From the NCBI RefSeq assembly GCF_000003605.2, contig NW_003150758.1:589691-641571 (forward strand): a stretch of 51,881 nucleotides of DNA, written 5' to 3'. Shown here one piece after another: positions 32,401-43,914 of this stretch; position 1 is the first letter of the stretch, and each line of letters starts with the position of its first letter. A program made the translations under genes and the position numbers. The DNA comes from Saccoglossus kowalevskii. Lineage: Eukaryota; Hemichordata; Enteropneusta; Harrimaniidae. A model generated the notes under the pieces. That model was given only the letters and a program-made list of their open reading frames with translations, made no database searches and was not told where the DNA came from.

Positions 32401-35400
32401 TTGCTTAAATTCTTTCTGTCGTCGCCTCCATATATTTAGCACTGAAAAATTTTTACAAATGAACCGGTAGCACACGCAGACTTAATCAAAACAGCATTTG
32501 CGTGCCCGCATAACTTACACACAGATCAACACGCAGACAACAGTGTTATGGCTTCTGTGGCGACATTAGGGGCACACCATCGGCGCCACGAGATTCAATT
32601 GTCTAGCTGTAAGTTAGTATTTTGGGATTATAGTTACGTAAGGATAAAAAGACTGAAATTTGACTAACCCAGTGTGGCATCCGAATTGTTCACCATAATT
32701 GCATTGTCTATATATTTATAAATAAGTTATGCATACTTACTTCACCTTGTTTCAGCAGCTGGATTTTTCAGATCAAGATTTGTACCACCTTTGTGTGTGT
32801 TCTTAGCCAGATAAAAGATATACAAGAATAACTGGAGTGATGGACACCAATATAATAGTACAATATATGTCCACCGAACAATTCTACACATACTTCTATG
32901 CCTACTTCATGTCATCTTAAATAGGCTGGGAATGTTGCATGAACAGAATGGGAGTACTTTTCATTTGTGATGTCTGATAGTGGGAGTTTTCTTCCTTGCA
33001 CTTTCCTCCAGATCTTCCTGACAATATTAACATGTAACTCCAGAATAGAGAACCATGAACCATCACGAAGTGTATCAAGATAATCATTCGTCGGATTGAA
33101 TACGAATCCTCCACATCCTCCAGTTTAGTTGATGGCAGTTAACACGACGATACTGGAATACATTGTTTGAACAAGTTGCAAGAAACTGTTCAAGGCCTAG
33201 ATGTCTACGATTTAATAAATTTGTAACTTGTTAATTTACCTCCTCTCGTTTCTAAATAAGTGTATGATAATTGATGTAGATATCAAACTAACCTTTTCTT
33301 AAGACATCCCCGTAATCTTTCAACATTTTTTGTATTTGGCGACCGCTATGCGAATGTTTGCAGCGTTCGCCATAATGCAGGAATATATATTACAATACAA
33401 GGAGACAAAAATCAAATCTCCCTTCCCAAGGATGACGCATTAATCAACAAAGGGTCTAAATGAGCTGATTTTGTATTACTTTCTGTATAAATAATCAAGA
33501 TGATCTTTCAAAAAAAAAAAAACTCTTTAAATTTAGTTGTTGTCAATCTATTGACTATTGACCCTATGGATGAGACGACTATTGTTTATCTTATCACTGT
33601 CCAAAGAAGGAAACTCTGCGCGAACAATGAATTCGGCTATTTGTTATATAGCTGTACTAGGGAAATTTGTTATAAGTGTATCATGGACAGCGGCTACATT
33701 TACTATCATTGTCTCACAATAACATATCAAATTCTGTTCATATTTGATGTTGTTTTGAACAGTGTGATTTTAACCAGGTATACATCATTCAACGATACAT
33801 GTACAGTCAAATCTGTGTTGGTGTGCACACAAAAGAAACAAGGAAACTTAAACTCTCATCGAGTGTTTGCATATGCACTAGCTATGACAAATAAATGCTA
33901 AAGGATATATAAGCTGATATATAATATAATTGTATATGTGACACAATTGAACCTATAATAAAAACTACTGTACTATAGCTATGCCGAGATCAGTGAACAG
34001 TTTTCGTTTAGCATTTACTAGGGAAGTACTTTATTTTTCATTCCAAACAGTACCGGTTTACTAGTTTCTTTTGTTCCCGACCATGTACGTTCGCTAGGAA
34101 AGTATTCTTCCTTCGTTCCAAACAGTACCCCTTTAGTAGTTTCTTTTGTTCCCGACAATCTACGTTTACTAGGAAAGTATTCTTTCTTCGTTCCAAACAG
34201 TACCCGTTCACTAGTTTCTTTATCCCCAATATTGTACATTCACGAAGATTTTTTTTAGAACGCGCTTGGTCCCACATGATCCAAGTGGATAAATAGTACG
34301 ACGTCTCCCTCACTACTTGAACATGGGACACAGTTTTTGATCCGCTGATTCTAACCAACGATTTCCAGTCGATGAGCTATGTAGATGCATGGCTACTCTA
34401 TTGTACGAGCTAAGCTGCAGTTTCTTGTTTGAATGCAATATGTAGTTTACTATGATATGTATATGAATCAAGTGCAATTTTTACACGTTTTTGTCCATTG
34501 TCTTTTGTGTACATGCAAAATGAGTTACAATGTGCAAATCACAATATAGCCTATAGATAAATTTATTTATTATGTTGTTGGTTTGTTTCAGAGGATAAAA
34601 TGTAAATCAGTAACACACATTCTCACTCCACATCCACCCTATCCATGGGGCCCATTCGGTTTAATGGAAATGGACTAATTAGAGAACCAGGACAATTACT
34701 ATCATTACTATCTGATATATACTCGACTCCATGAGAGATAATATATACATATTGTGGCTGTGTTAAAATTGACAATATTTTTTTATTTTTTTTTATTTTT
34801 CCAGAGTATATTGGACTTTTTTGGTTACCATGAACACATAGGAGAAGTTAGTTGTGTACTTGATGACAACAAGTTAATAATTTCAGACAGTGGAGAGAAC
34901 CGTGTCACAATAAAGGTACGGTAATGTATCCTCGTTTATTTCCCTTTGCTGACATATTTTATCAGTATTGAGTTGTTGCAGTTTCTAACATGGGTTGCAA
35001 TTCTGGCCTTGCGGGAATCCATGACTGTGTAAATTACGTGTCTTGTGTTTATCTTCGGACAACCAATTTTTAATTTATTCGGTATGGTAGTTTTTGAATA
35101 ATTGCGAGAAATTTTTAGAATAGGTAATACAATGTCCCTGACTGCACACATATGGTTATGAAACATGTACGTGCACAGATAAAAATTATGTTTTCAAAGC
35201 ACGAATGCACAATTTTACACGTGTTGTCTAGATTGTATGGGACCCGAGTCAAACATAATACAGTGCGGCGACTGTGGCATTTTATTCTCTCAGATCTCTT
35301 CCTGAAATATAGTTTGATTTATTCATAGAGACCAATGTCTTGTCCAATTCATTGCATCAAATCAGATCAGATTAGTGCTGTACCCGAGTCAGTCCTACAG

Positions 35401-37742
35401 CGTGGAGTTGATGTTGTAGTATGTACGTTATTGAGAACCAACGACAGAAAGACTCTCCTCGCAAGAAGAGCCCAAGATTTAAGAATCTTTCCTGGTGTGT
35501 GGGCCCCTCCTGGTGGACATGTAGAGCTTGGCGAAAGTGTGAGATTTCTTTTCAAAACTACGAAATAATTCTATAAAGCATACAGATCGGTTGCCAATTT
35601 TATCAGATGAAAGTTGCTTCCAGGATACAACATGATATATTTTATGCGAATTTGATCTGTGGTACATCGTGGCCATTTCAGGATGTAAACTCGTTCGTAC
35701 AATTAAATAAATACAACATTAGTATATCAGGCTCACTTTATATTATATTTCAATCGTGTGCATGCGACGCAAAACATAGTATATTGCCTAATATGTTGAT
35801 TTCAATTATTTCCATGAGATAGTAAATTTAGCATCTTTTGGCATTTTTTTAATTCATTATCATTATCAGCGTCTTTAAATTTCCGCGAATTAACATTATG
35901 GCATTTTACAACTGTCAAATAACGGCCAAATAAATACGTGGAATCATTAATTACTAAGGATTTGGCGTAGAATTGGAAATTACTCCAAATAAACACATGT
36001 CCAATTCGGGGACAGGATAATAGTACATGTATATTCGGTTATTAGTGAAATAGTAGGGCGCCACCAGATGGTCTGGCTTAGCAAGTGCGTCGTGTTTCTC
36101 TTATGAATTCGGCGCTGATTGTGCACAAAGGAACAAAGGAAGGCATTGGATGGCGGCACATCGTGTATGTGGTTAAGAAAGGACGTGGAGATGATCCGTG
36201 GTACATCGTGACCAATGATTGGTTGTCCAACTGTGGGCGTGTCTTTTATTTCTGTGCTAAATGTGCAACACGAAAGTCCTGCCATTTATTCTTCATGGTT
36301 GTTCGGCCATAGTCGTCTGCGCCAGTATCGCGAGTTCTAAGTTTGGTTTACTATGTTGGTAAAATCGCGCAAATTCGTTTTACCGCCACTTTATAGCGGT
36401 TTTCACGCAGACACCAGTTAATTCCGTTACCCAATGGCTGAAGCAATTTCACATCGACCAGACACGTCCCAAAACAGATAACGAGATTTGTCAGGAACGG
36501 CCAATGCGCATGCGTATAAAACAGCTGGTCCTAATATCCTAATTTTCTAATTTCCTAATAATTGTAAGGATGATACTACATTTTGAAATGGCCATGATGT
36601 ACCATGAATCGAATTTATGTCTTGTGTCTTGTCTTATACAACACAGAATGTTACGTGTCAATTATGTTATAAACCTACCAATCCTAAATGCGTATCCGTG
36701 CATAAAGCATGTGCATACGTATCGTGCTTATCAATCTCTGTATCGTTATTTCTGAGTTAGTTAATTGAAGCAGCTTTTCGGGAGCTACATGAAGAAACTG
36801 GCCTCTTACTGAACCCTGAAGTATGCCCTAGTAAAATGATTGGCTTGTGGGAGGTGAGTTGTTTACTGGAATTAATGTGTGAATATGTTGACGCGTCAGT
36901 CATAGTTATGTAAATTTGCAAAAATGTATGTCGTCATGCACCCAATCATTGTTATATCCAATCAGGTTTCAATTGCACTGATATATGTAATTTCGCATTA
37001 ACCAATCAAATGGTTTTGAACAGTGAATTGTGTCACAAGATGACGATAGACAGACTAGATGCCGAAATAGGATAGGTTTGAATTCTAGCACCAGTTACTA
37101 AATATATATCAACGTATAATGTATTATAAATAAAATATGTGCTCTCCTCTAAATCGTTACTTTCGTTATGTTCTTTACTCGTAAATATCCAATATGTTCA
37201 TCATTTCAGTGTGTCTATCCACCATTTTTATCCAGAGGTCTACCAACACGACATTATATAGTTGTGTATATGAGCACAAGTGTAGACCAATGTCACGATG
37301 ACCTTGATAAAAATATCCATTTACAACGTAGTGAAGTAGAAGCATCTGCATGGCTGGGTGAGATGACCGTTCAAGCTATTGTCGCTACAGACGGGGAAAG
37401 TACATTAAACGCAAACGAATACAATTTACCAGAAAGTTTTATGTTAGTATCATGTTTATCATTGTTATATTGTACTATAAAATAGTATACTAGTATTAGC
37501 AACTCCTGTCTCACATTCTGATCCTCGTTACATGTAAAATTAAGTATGTTTTTGTTTTTTGTTTTTTGTATTTTAGTGCCACTGTACTGGGAAACGATTT
37601 AAAGCAACACCACAAAGAGTTGGACACTTCTATTTTTTTTGCAAAAGCTCCTTTGTCTGGTAAGGACATTGAAAGCGTCCTTCCATTAACCAAATTTGGT
37701 TTATCGCAATGGCTGAAATTCAACAATAACATTACATCTTAA
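29390..37742 (+). CDS. NUDT17: Nudix hydrolase of the NUDT17 type, copy 2 (298 residues in six exons)
   Basis: A paralogue of the gene at 6330. Exons 29390-29473, 34805-34915, 35329-35538, 36761-36853, 37210-37442 and 37577-37742 join in frame, with the first five exactly as long as in copy 1. The Nudix box is complete: GGHVELGES in exon 3, then LIEAAFRELHEETGL in exon 4. By hand alignment about 62 of 294 positions differ, most in exons 4 and 6; exon 6 carries four extra residues (NITS). All donors are acceptable, including exon 2 GTACGG. Introns 2 to 5 are shorter than in copy 1, while intron 1 is swollen by repeats. No POLR3C exon precedes it, so the duplication began just upstream of the ATG. 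Both copies look functional; divergent substrate use is only a possibility. Confidence 0.88.
29663..30004. repeat. Left outer arm of a 2.9-kb inverted assembly
   Basis: 'ccataacactg...cgatgggaaat...agttaa' is matched, at roughly 80%, by the reverse complement of 32256-32551. The inner boundary of each arm is TTAA. Confidence 0.75.
30005..31161. mobile_element. Element with imperfect inverted ends inside the assembly
   Basis: The left end GGTATAGATGCAGGTTCGTG and the right end, read in reverse, GGTATAGATGTTGGTTCGTG extend over about 120 bp with 'acagtcttggct' in both. The right third (30838-31161) recurs alone at 50156-50515. A copy of the 'ctgtaaaatgac' repeat lies inside at 30239-30430. Confidence 0.65.
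30239..30430. mobile_element. 'ctgtaaaatgactaatttt' repeat, copy 2
   Basis: Closely matches 11144-11310 at its left part and continues to an inverted 'aaattaaaacccagtgaat' end. Nested in the element at 30005. Confidence 0.65.
31162..32256. mobile_element. Element with about 50-bp inverted ends (TATAGACTGGCCAAG)
   Basis: The left end 'accatttaatatagactggccaag...gaaaagtggaaat' is mirrored by 'atttccacttttc...cttggccagtctatattaaatggt' at 32203-32249. The interior of about 1 kb has no supported coding frame. Confidence 0.72.
32256..32551. repeat. Right outer arm of the inverted assembly
   Basis: Reverse complement of 29663-30004, from 'ttaactattgaatcatttcccatcg' to 'cagtgttatgg'. Small deletions make it shorter than the left arm. 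Confidence 0.75.
32912..33124 (-). pseudogene. Unidentified coding-like block of 70 codons
   Basis: The frame opens after a TAA and reads GFVFNPTNDYLDTLRDGSWF, ILELHVNIVRKIWRKVQGRK and YSHSVHATFPAYLR before TGA. The composition is protein-like, unlike neighbouring frames, but there is no ATG and no good acceptor. I do not recognise the family. It lies antisense in intron 1 of NUDT17 copy 2 and is probably a remnant of a transposon or inserted gene. Confidence 0.3.
33125..34019. other. Intronic DNA of NUDT17 copy 2 intron 1
   Basis: The 133-codon frame at 33500 is composition-poor and has no family-like motif; I do not support it as a gene. Confidence 0.45.
34020..34240. repeat. 75-bp tandem repeat, about three copies
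   Basis: 'aggaaagtattcttc...ttccaaacagtaccc...ttcttttgttcccgac' recurs at 34020, 34096 and 34171. The period is a multiple of three, so two minus-strand frames stay open through it (FGTKKEYFPSKR-like units). Confidence 0.88.
34241..34804. other. End of NUDT17 copy 2 intron 1
   Basis: No gene or repeat recognised, apart from the pyrimidine tract before exon 2. Confidence 0.45.
34805..34915 (+). CDS. NUDT17: NUDT17 copy 2 exon 2
   Basis: SILDFFGYHEHIGEV to NRVTIK after TTTTTCCAG, donor AAG|GTACGG. Confidence 0.86.
35329..35538 (+). CDS. NUDT17: NUDT17 copy 2 exon 3 (first half of the Nudix box)
   Basis: Follows ATTCATAG; contains RGVDVVVCTLLRT, RRAQDLRIFPG, WAPPGGHVELGES. Donor AGT|GTGAGA. 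Confidence 0.88.
35539..36760. other. NUDT17 copy 2 intron 3
   Basis: A plus-strand frame at 36085-36312 (with IGWRHIVYVVKKGRGDDPWY) looks somewhat protein-like but has no recognised domain and no splice support. It could be an old transposon piece. Nothing else is seen. Confidence 0.35.
36761..36853 (+). CDS. NUDT17: NUDT17 copy 2 exon 4 (catalytic half of the Nudix box)
   Basis: LIEAAFRELHEETGL to GLWE after TGAGTTAG, donor GAG|GTGAGT. Confidence 0.88.
37210..37442 (+). CDS. NUDT17: NUDT17 copy 2 exon 5
   Basis: CVYPPFLSRGLPTRHYIVVY to LPESF after CATTTCAG; ends in phase 2 at AT|GTTAGT. Confidence 0.87.
37577..37742 (+). CDS. NUDT17: NUDT17 copy 2 exon 6 with stop codon
   Basis: ATVLGNDLKQHHKELDTS to KFNNNITS and TAA, after ATTTTAG. 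Slightly longer than in copy 1. Confidence 0.86.
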
Positions 37743-40700
37743 CTATTTTAAGTCATCTTCCCATCTGTGGTTCAATACACTCAATGGGCTTGTGGTGATG
37801 GTTTGGGTGATGATTGTTGGACACTGTTTTTACAGGCATAATCTTTTCTTTAATCGCCAAGTTGACTCGTTGACCTGAAAATTGAAATTGCTTTGTGTTT
37901 ATCTCGAAAGTACAAAGAACTAATCCCTTGTATCCATATCATAAGCCCACCATTATAACCGAGGTCTACATGCTAAATTCTTGTCAAAGTCTTGTTAATT
38001 TAAGCTAACTATTTCAATCATTGACAATTGTGTAGACAGATAGATTATTACATACCTCGAATATTTGTTACAGCACATTGTCAGACAGATTCCAAACACA
38101 ATGAATAAATTTATAAGCACATATATTGTTAAATAATCTTATTTACGATGAATAAGTTTTGTAAACTGTGTCATGTTATGAAATGTATTATTGCTATAGT
38201 AATTGTTAATATACCACCGTACACAAAAATGTTTAAAACATTCAGTTTTGTCATTTTTTAATAACCGTAATTATAACAGATGTTTATTAAATAATGGGAA
38301 TAATTGTATTTTGTTTTCAAAGTCTATTTGATTTATATTTAAAGACATTGGTTGTTAAGATGTATACATTACATTAAATGATTGTTATGTTACAAATAAC
38401 AGGTTATAACTCACTAATTTGTCTGGTTTACTGAATAAATAACGAAATATATACGAAATATATCACAACTATGTCACCAGGGTGATAAAAGTTATAAAAG
38501 TTTTTATGTGGGGCTGACAGTATGTTCTCAAGAAATGATTATGATGATCATACCCGGCTGGGTATTCGAGTGATTTGTAAAATGGATGATCACTGTTACC
38601 ACCCTTATTATTTCAGGTTTTCAGCGAATTTGTTGGAGACTAATTGTTGGTCAATATACATTGCATTCAAGTTGGAATCTAAGTCGGTTAACTTCTCATA
38701 CATGTATTTATCATTCGAGCCAGTTGCATTAAATTCTCAACTTGTCGTCTCTCATTATAGCAATGTATGTTTAGAGTTTACGTACACTATACAGTTGGTT
38801 ATAATATTGTGAATGAGGTCGGGAAAAAATGCCTGTCAAAAAACAACTGAGATACAAACTACGGACGCTATCAAAACGTTAGGTAAACTGACTCAACATA
38901 GTTGATATCAGTGCGATCTGAGATAATGGTTCCCCATAGTGAAGTGATTGAAATGTATGAACCCATCAGTTGCTACGTTGGCGATATGACGGTGCATAAA
39001 TATTCACATGCAATATGTTGTGACTTGATGTAGACTCGGATGTGGTTCGAGTGCACCATAATTTATGTGGTTTCACATAATTACTTACAAGAAACATATC
39101 ATTTACATCTGTCATCGACGTTCAGTTCATGTCATAATATTCGTGACACCGGAATACGGCTTAGAATAAAGGCTTCAATTAATGAATAAACTGATACACT
39201 GACTTCTACATTTATGTTACGGTCTCCATGAACTCGTTTGTTTATATTACATTAAATCACTAAATGTGACGTGTATGCTACAAAGAAAGAATAAATTTCG
39301 ATAACATTGAGTTGTGTGGAGAATTGTTGAATTATTGTTTGCAGAACTTCGTCTTGATAACATTATTATGATGTTACGTATCATATTATAAAACTATTGT
39401 TTCATTCTATCAGGTGAAGCAGTTACCTAAAGAGTGAAATCCAAAAGCAATAGTTACCATGAATTTTACGCTGACACTGTGGTGATATGGGTTTTTGATC
39501 TGCCCTGTCATGCGCCACACTGTACAGCTTATTATTCCATACTATATACGTGCAATACATCACACGAATAATATCAAACAAAATTAAATACGTTTTGGAA
39601 TATTACACACAAAGTTGACAACATTGCCCATTTAAATAGGAATTGCACAGTATCGATAAGAGTACAAGGTTAAGAATAACCATTGCGTCAATTAGTATTA
39701 ATGGTGGGGATAATGACTAGAAACCTTATCTGGGTATCTTGTAAATTTGAATATTCAGGACCACGGACAATTGGTATACCTTGGAATGTGACAGCGGAAT
39801 GTGGCGCATAATACATTCTGCCTCTATTACCAAAATGCTATAATGAATAACTTTTTCACGGCGTAAAATGTACACCCAGCTACCGACTAGATTTTCTTTT
39901 TTGTCGTCTGTTTTGTATTATACGAGCCATTTCGCCATATAAATAGCGATTGTTTTTAAAAATAATGCTCTTTGTTAATTTCTGTCCATACAATAATGAT
40001 TTATTTGGTTGGGTTTGATTTTAAAAGGATAGTTTTTATCTGAATGTACACCCTTTTCAAAAACGAATCTCATTTGCCGTCACAGTCACCCTTGTAAAAT
40101 TGTAAAATTATTATATTAAAATTATTACTAACAGTATGTTTGTGTTTCTTAGTGTCAGGAATGGGAATTTAAATATATAAAAAAAATCTAAAGGGTAATT
40201 CGTGAGTAACACTTATTTCAGTTGAATCTTCGGTTAATCTGAAACCGGGAAACTGTTCTGTTTCACTTGTATTGTTGCTAAGTAACCAGAGAAATTGCAT
40301 CTCGTGTGTTAGTATAGAGCTTCTTATTGATTAGTGTATTTATCTGCGATATGTGGATGCATTTTTTAATATTCAATAGAATTGAATAATGCGTTTCACG
40401 TTGTTCACACAATTAGCCTGTGATCGTTTGCAACACATTTTTATATCGTTACAAATAAGCGTATCATATCAGCGTATCAAATAATTAATTTAGTGTCCTA
40501 GTCGTCTCCTAGCAACCCGCTTAGCCGTGTACTTGATGTGTCTGGTTCTTATGTAGAATACACCGCTGGCATTGAATATTTTTTACATTATTGAATTGGT
40601 ACATCAGTATCAGGTTATTTTAACAGTGAGTATCACTTACTAGACCATATTATTTACGACAGCAACCAGGGAATTCTTTTTATCCAATTGCTTTAGTGAA

Positions 40701-41936
40701 TCACTCAGAAACTGTAATGTGACAACATCTGCATATTTTCAAAGCTTAAACATAGAATAACATATTTACTGTGTCTGTAATATTTATACGAGTATGCATA
40801 TAACGAAACCTACATATTCCACTAGGCAAACTGTGTTACAAAACGTATATGTACTATGTGTTTTCCTATACCAAAGCTTTTGGGACATCGCCATGACAGT
40901 TTCGATTTGATTATAGTTAAAATCGATTTCCGATTGCCCTCGGTTACTACCTTAATTGAAATTGCAAACAGTATTGAAAGACTGAAATAACGTTAAATAT
41001 TTGTTTGTATTTGTTGAATTCATAACATTGTTTTCGTCGTGTATGCAATCTAATAATCTATTCAATTCAAAATAAAGAAAAATGCAAATACACATACTAT
41101 TTAAATTAATAGTACGTACTGTTACTTCTCCATATAGTTCAGTTATTTACTAGTAATATAAGGTGCATATAATACGAAGACGGTACAGCGATCATATCGA
41201 CCAATGCGTAGCGGAGATCGACGCGAGGCGTTCCCGTACCGTCTGGCGTAAAACTGTGGAGGAGCGTGACAACGATCAAAGAGACCAACATTTAACGATT
41301 TAACTTTATATATCCACGATTTTCGTTTGCCGTCGACGTCTCAGTTCAGAAAAAAGTACCTCCGACATTCACCTTTCCGGGTCAGGAAAAACGTGTAAGG
41401 TTTCAGCATACCTTTTCATCTCACGTGTTATCCTTACAGCATCGTTGTAATGTTAACATGATCCAGACAGATGTCACGTTGACATATCATCTTCAGTCTA
41501 GTATGGTGCGATGTGATGTGAAAAGGTTGGTAACTCGAAAACAAATATGTCAGCCTATTGCGCATGCTGGCGTCATATTTATAAATGTTTTAAAATTCTA
41601 ATGAAAGGAAGCACAATAGGAAATGATTTTATTCAATATTATGGCCGTGACGTTTAGAAGCAATGAAGACGAGCCATCAATTCGGGTGGTATCTAAGCAA
41701 CGAGATATCCGCATCGTAGTTTTCTATTGACTGCCTTTACTATGAAAATAAGAAGCAATTTGACAATTCTCTTCTTGACGATGCCACCATGAAAATCGTA
41801 ATGAAACAATTCACTCATTGGAATATAGTTATAAGCATTGTGACTATGGCCCATCTCTCGTGTTTATTACATGTGCTTTTATAATTAGTACATACTTTTA
41901 TAATTATAACTAAGGTCATATTGTGGTTTTAAAACC
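37743..41936. other. Intergenic DNA, no gene recognised
   Basis: About 4.2 kb of AT-rich sequence with short frames only. A small inverted repeat (AGACGGTAC...GTACCGTCT) lies at 41178-41242. An AATAAA at 38105 could serve NUDT17 copy 2. Confidence 0.5.
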
Positions 41937-41959
41937 ATGCTTGAACCAAAAATGATATT

Positions 41960-42280
41960 TTTTGTAGTCACAGAGGCTAAACACAGACATGCTCTAGCAC
42001 GTATTCGCTGTTCCAGTCATAGATTGCGCATTGAAGAGGGACGCTATACAGGGTTGGAAATTGATGAAAGAATATGTGAGTATTGTTCATCTAATGTAGA
42101 GGACGAGTACCATTTTGTTCTTGTTTGCCTATTATTTCCCTTATGAGGAGTATTTTGGCATTTCCCAATTCAGAAAAAATATTACAGTCTAATGCGCTCA
42201 AAATCTGAAAAGGTACTACGTAATCTTGGGTAAATTTCTACATAAAGCATTTAAGCTTAGAAGGAAGTTTTCGTTACTCT
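41960..42280 (+). pseudogene. 3' end of a non-LTR retrotransposon ORF2, frameshifted
   Basis: RHALARIRCSSHRLRIEEGR is followed by the Cys/His knuckle CEYCSSNVEDEYHFVLVC, then by EYFGISQFRKN, SEKVLRNLG and GKFLHKAFKLRRKF in shifted frames. This is the usual C-terminal pattern of invertebrate LINE proteins. At least three frame breaks show it is dead. It belongs to a different lineage from the copy at 23950. Confidence 0.75.
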
Positions 42281-43851
42281 CGGTATAATAATATATATAT
42301 GTACATTCTCCAGTGCTTATGTATTCTTTTGTTTATCTGTTATGTATAGTCATATGGGCCTGTGGCCTAAAAGACAAAAAAAATTAATATTTCAATAATT
42401 AGTACACGCTTGTTAAAAGTTGTCATGACAAAATCACTTTGTATAAAACATATATACATATGCGGGGTCGCAACTTATATATAAACATTGATGCATATGG
42501 AGGCTTTAGAGGCACGAGTAAGAAATTTATCTGTACGACTGCAAGCAAACATCAAGAACGATGATCGGTGGGTGATGTCCCTTTATTAACGTAATATGGG
42601 GACAATTACATGACAAATTACAAAAAGGGGAATATTTCTTCATCAATATGTTATATAACAGATGTGAACTCGTTGCCAGTGTATCACTAATAAAATACAA
42701 TATAGTGGGTTTGTATAGAAAAACTATATCAGTTTACATTCATGTAATTATAAGTTGTCTTAAAGACGGGACTAATTCGCCCGTTTCCGCCTAAGAATAA
42801 ACTATTGTACTGTCTAAAGACACGTCACAATACGTTTCCAATAATACACCAAATTCAACCTGCGGGGATATACAATGGCAGATCATTAACTTCTTTTGTT
42901 GTCGGCGGCGGCGGTGCAATTCACAGTAATAACAACTTCGTAAAACAACAAATCAGTAGACATTATGATACTGCACTTGCTTAATTAGTGTTTGAAGCGC
43001 ATATTATATATATAAATATATAAATACACTTGTGTGAAATGGGCCCGTGTTGTGTAATTACCTTTTCCCTGCCAACGCATTCGTGTTGCTCGCTCTATAT
43101 ATAATCAACAACGGTTATGCGCGACGCAATGACAGATCTGGTGGCAGATCAACAATGATATAATAACATAAACCACATTCTAAATCGCGTAACAGCGGCA
43201 ATTGTGGTATTAGAGTCTTTTTATCATGATGTGGAAAAAAATAAAAAATGAAGAAAAAAAACATATCATATTTTGAATAGTTTAGTAGTCATATTTTGAA
43301 TACTGTAATAATACTTGTTCGATATTGCATATTTATATAATATTGTTTCATGTTTTATCGAAATATATTTTGATGACATAATCAGATGCGCTTGCACATT
43401 GAATGAGTGCTTGTGCTATAAGTAAATCTTAGTCTAAATAAAATTATAATTCGAAAATTCTAATATTTTGTCAATGCTGCATCTTCAACTGAGTGACATT
43501 GACGGCTCGATGATGATAATCGTCTGAAGACGAACGCGTGATATCTAATATCACAGAGGCAATGACGAAGGCGGGAAAAAGATAACTAATTGGCAGTTTT
43601 CTTCACAGATTACACTCAACGAGTGCACGATATATTTTGAATTATTGTGAAGATTACATTATCGTTACAGACAAGCTTAGACTAAAATTGTCTAAATTAA
43701 GATCCGCCCTGTACAGTTTGTATGTGGAATGAACACTATAAGAACACACTTCAACACATTACGAAATAAAACTTCACTCCGGTTGCTGTGGCAACGATGA
43801 CTTCACTCCAGGCACTGTGAATGCTTGACATATGACGTCATCTCCACTCGA
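42281..43851. other. Intergenic DNA, no gene recognised
   Basis: AT-rich with a short GGC trinucleotide run near 42903. No coding frame supported. Confidence 0.5.
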
Positions 43852-43914
43852 TCAAATCATTCCCATTTCTCGTAGATTTATGACAAAGGGATCTTCACCA
43901 TTCTCACCGGAATC
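43852..43914 (-). CDS. Membrane-protein candidate, last exon
   Basis: Twenty codons and TGA: DSGENGEDPFVINLREMGMI. Chosen because acceptor, phase and charged-tail composition all fit the upstream exon. Confidence 0.45.
   Translation of the reverse strand, partial: DSGENGEDPFVINLREMGMI

Noticed and set aside
33500-33901. 133-codon frame in NUDT17 copy 2 intron 1
   Set aside because: AT-driven composition, no motif, no splice support, and it lies inside a well-supported intron.
42903-42916. Short GGC trinucleotide run
   Set aside because: Too short to count as more than a chance simple repeat.
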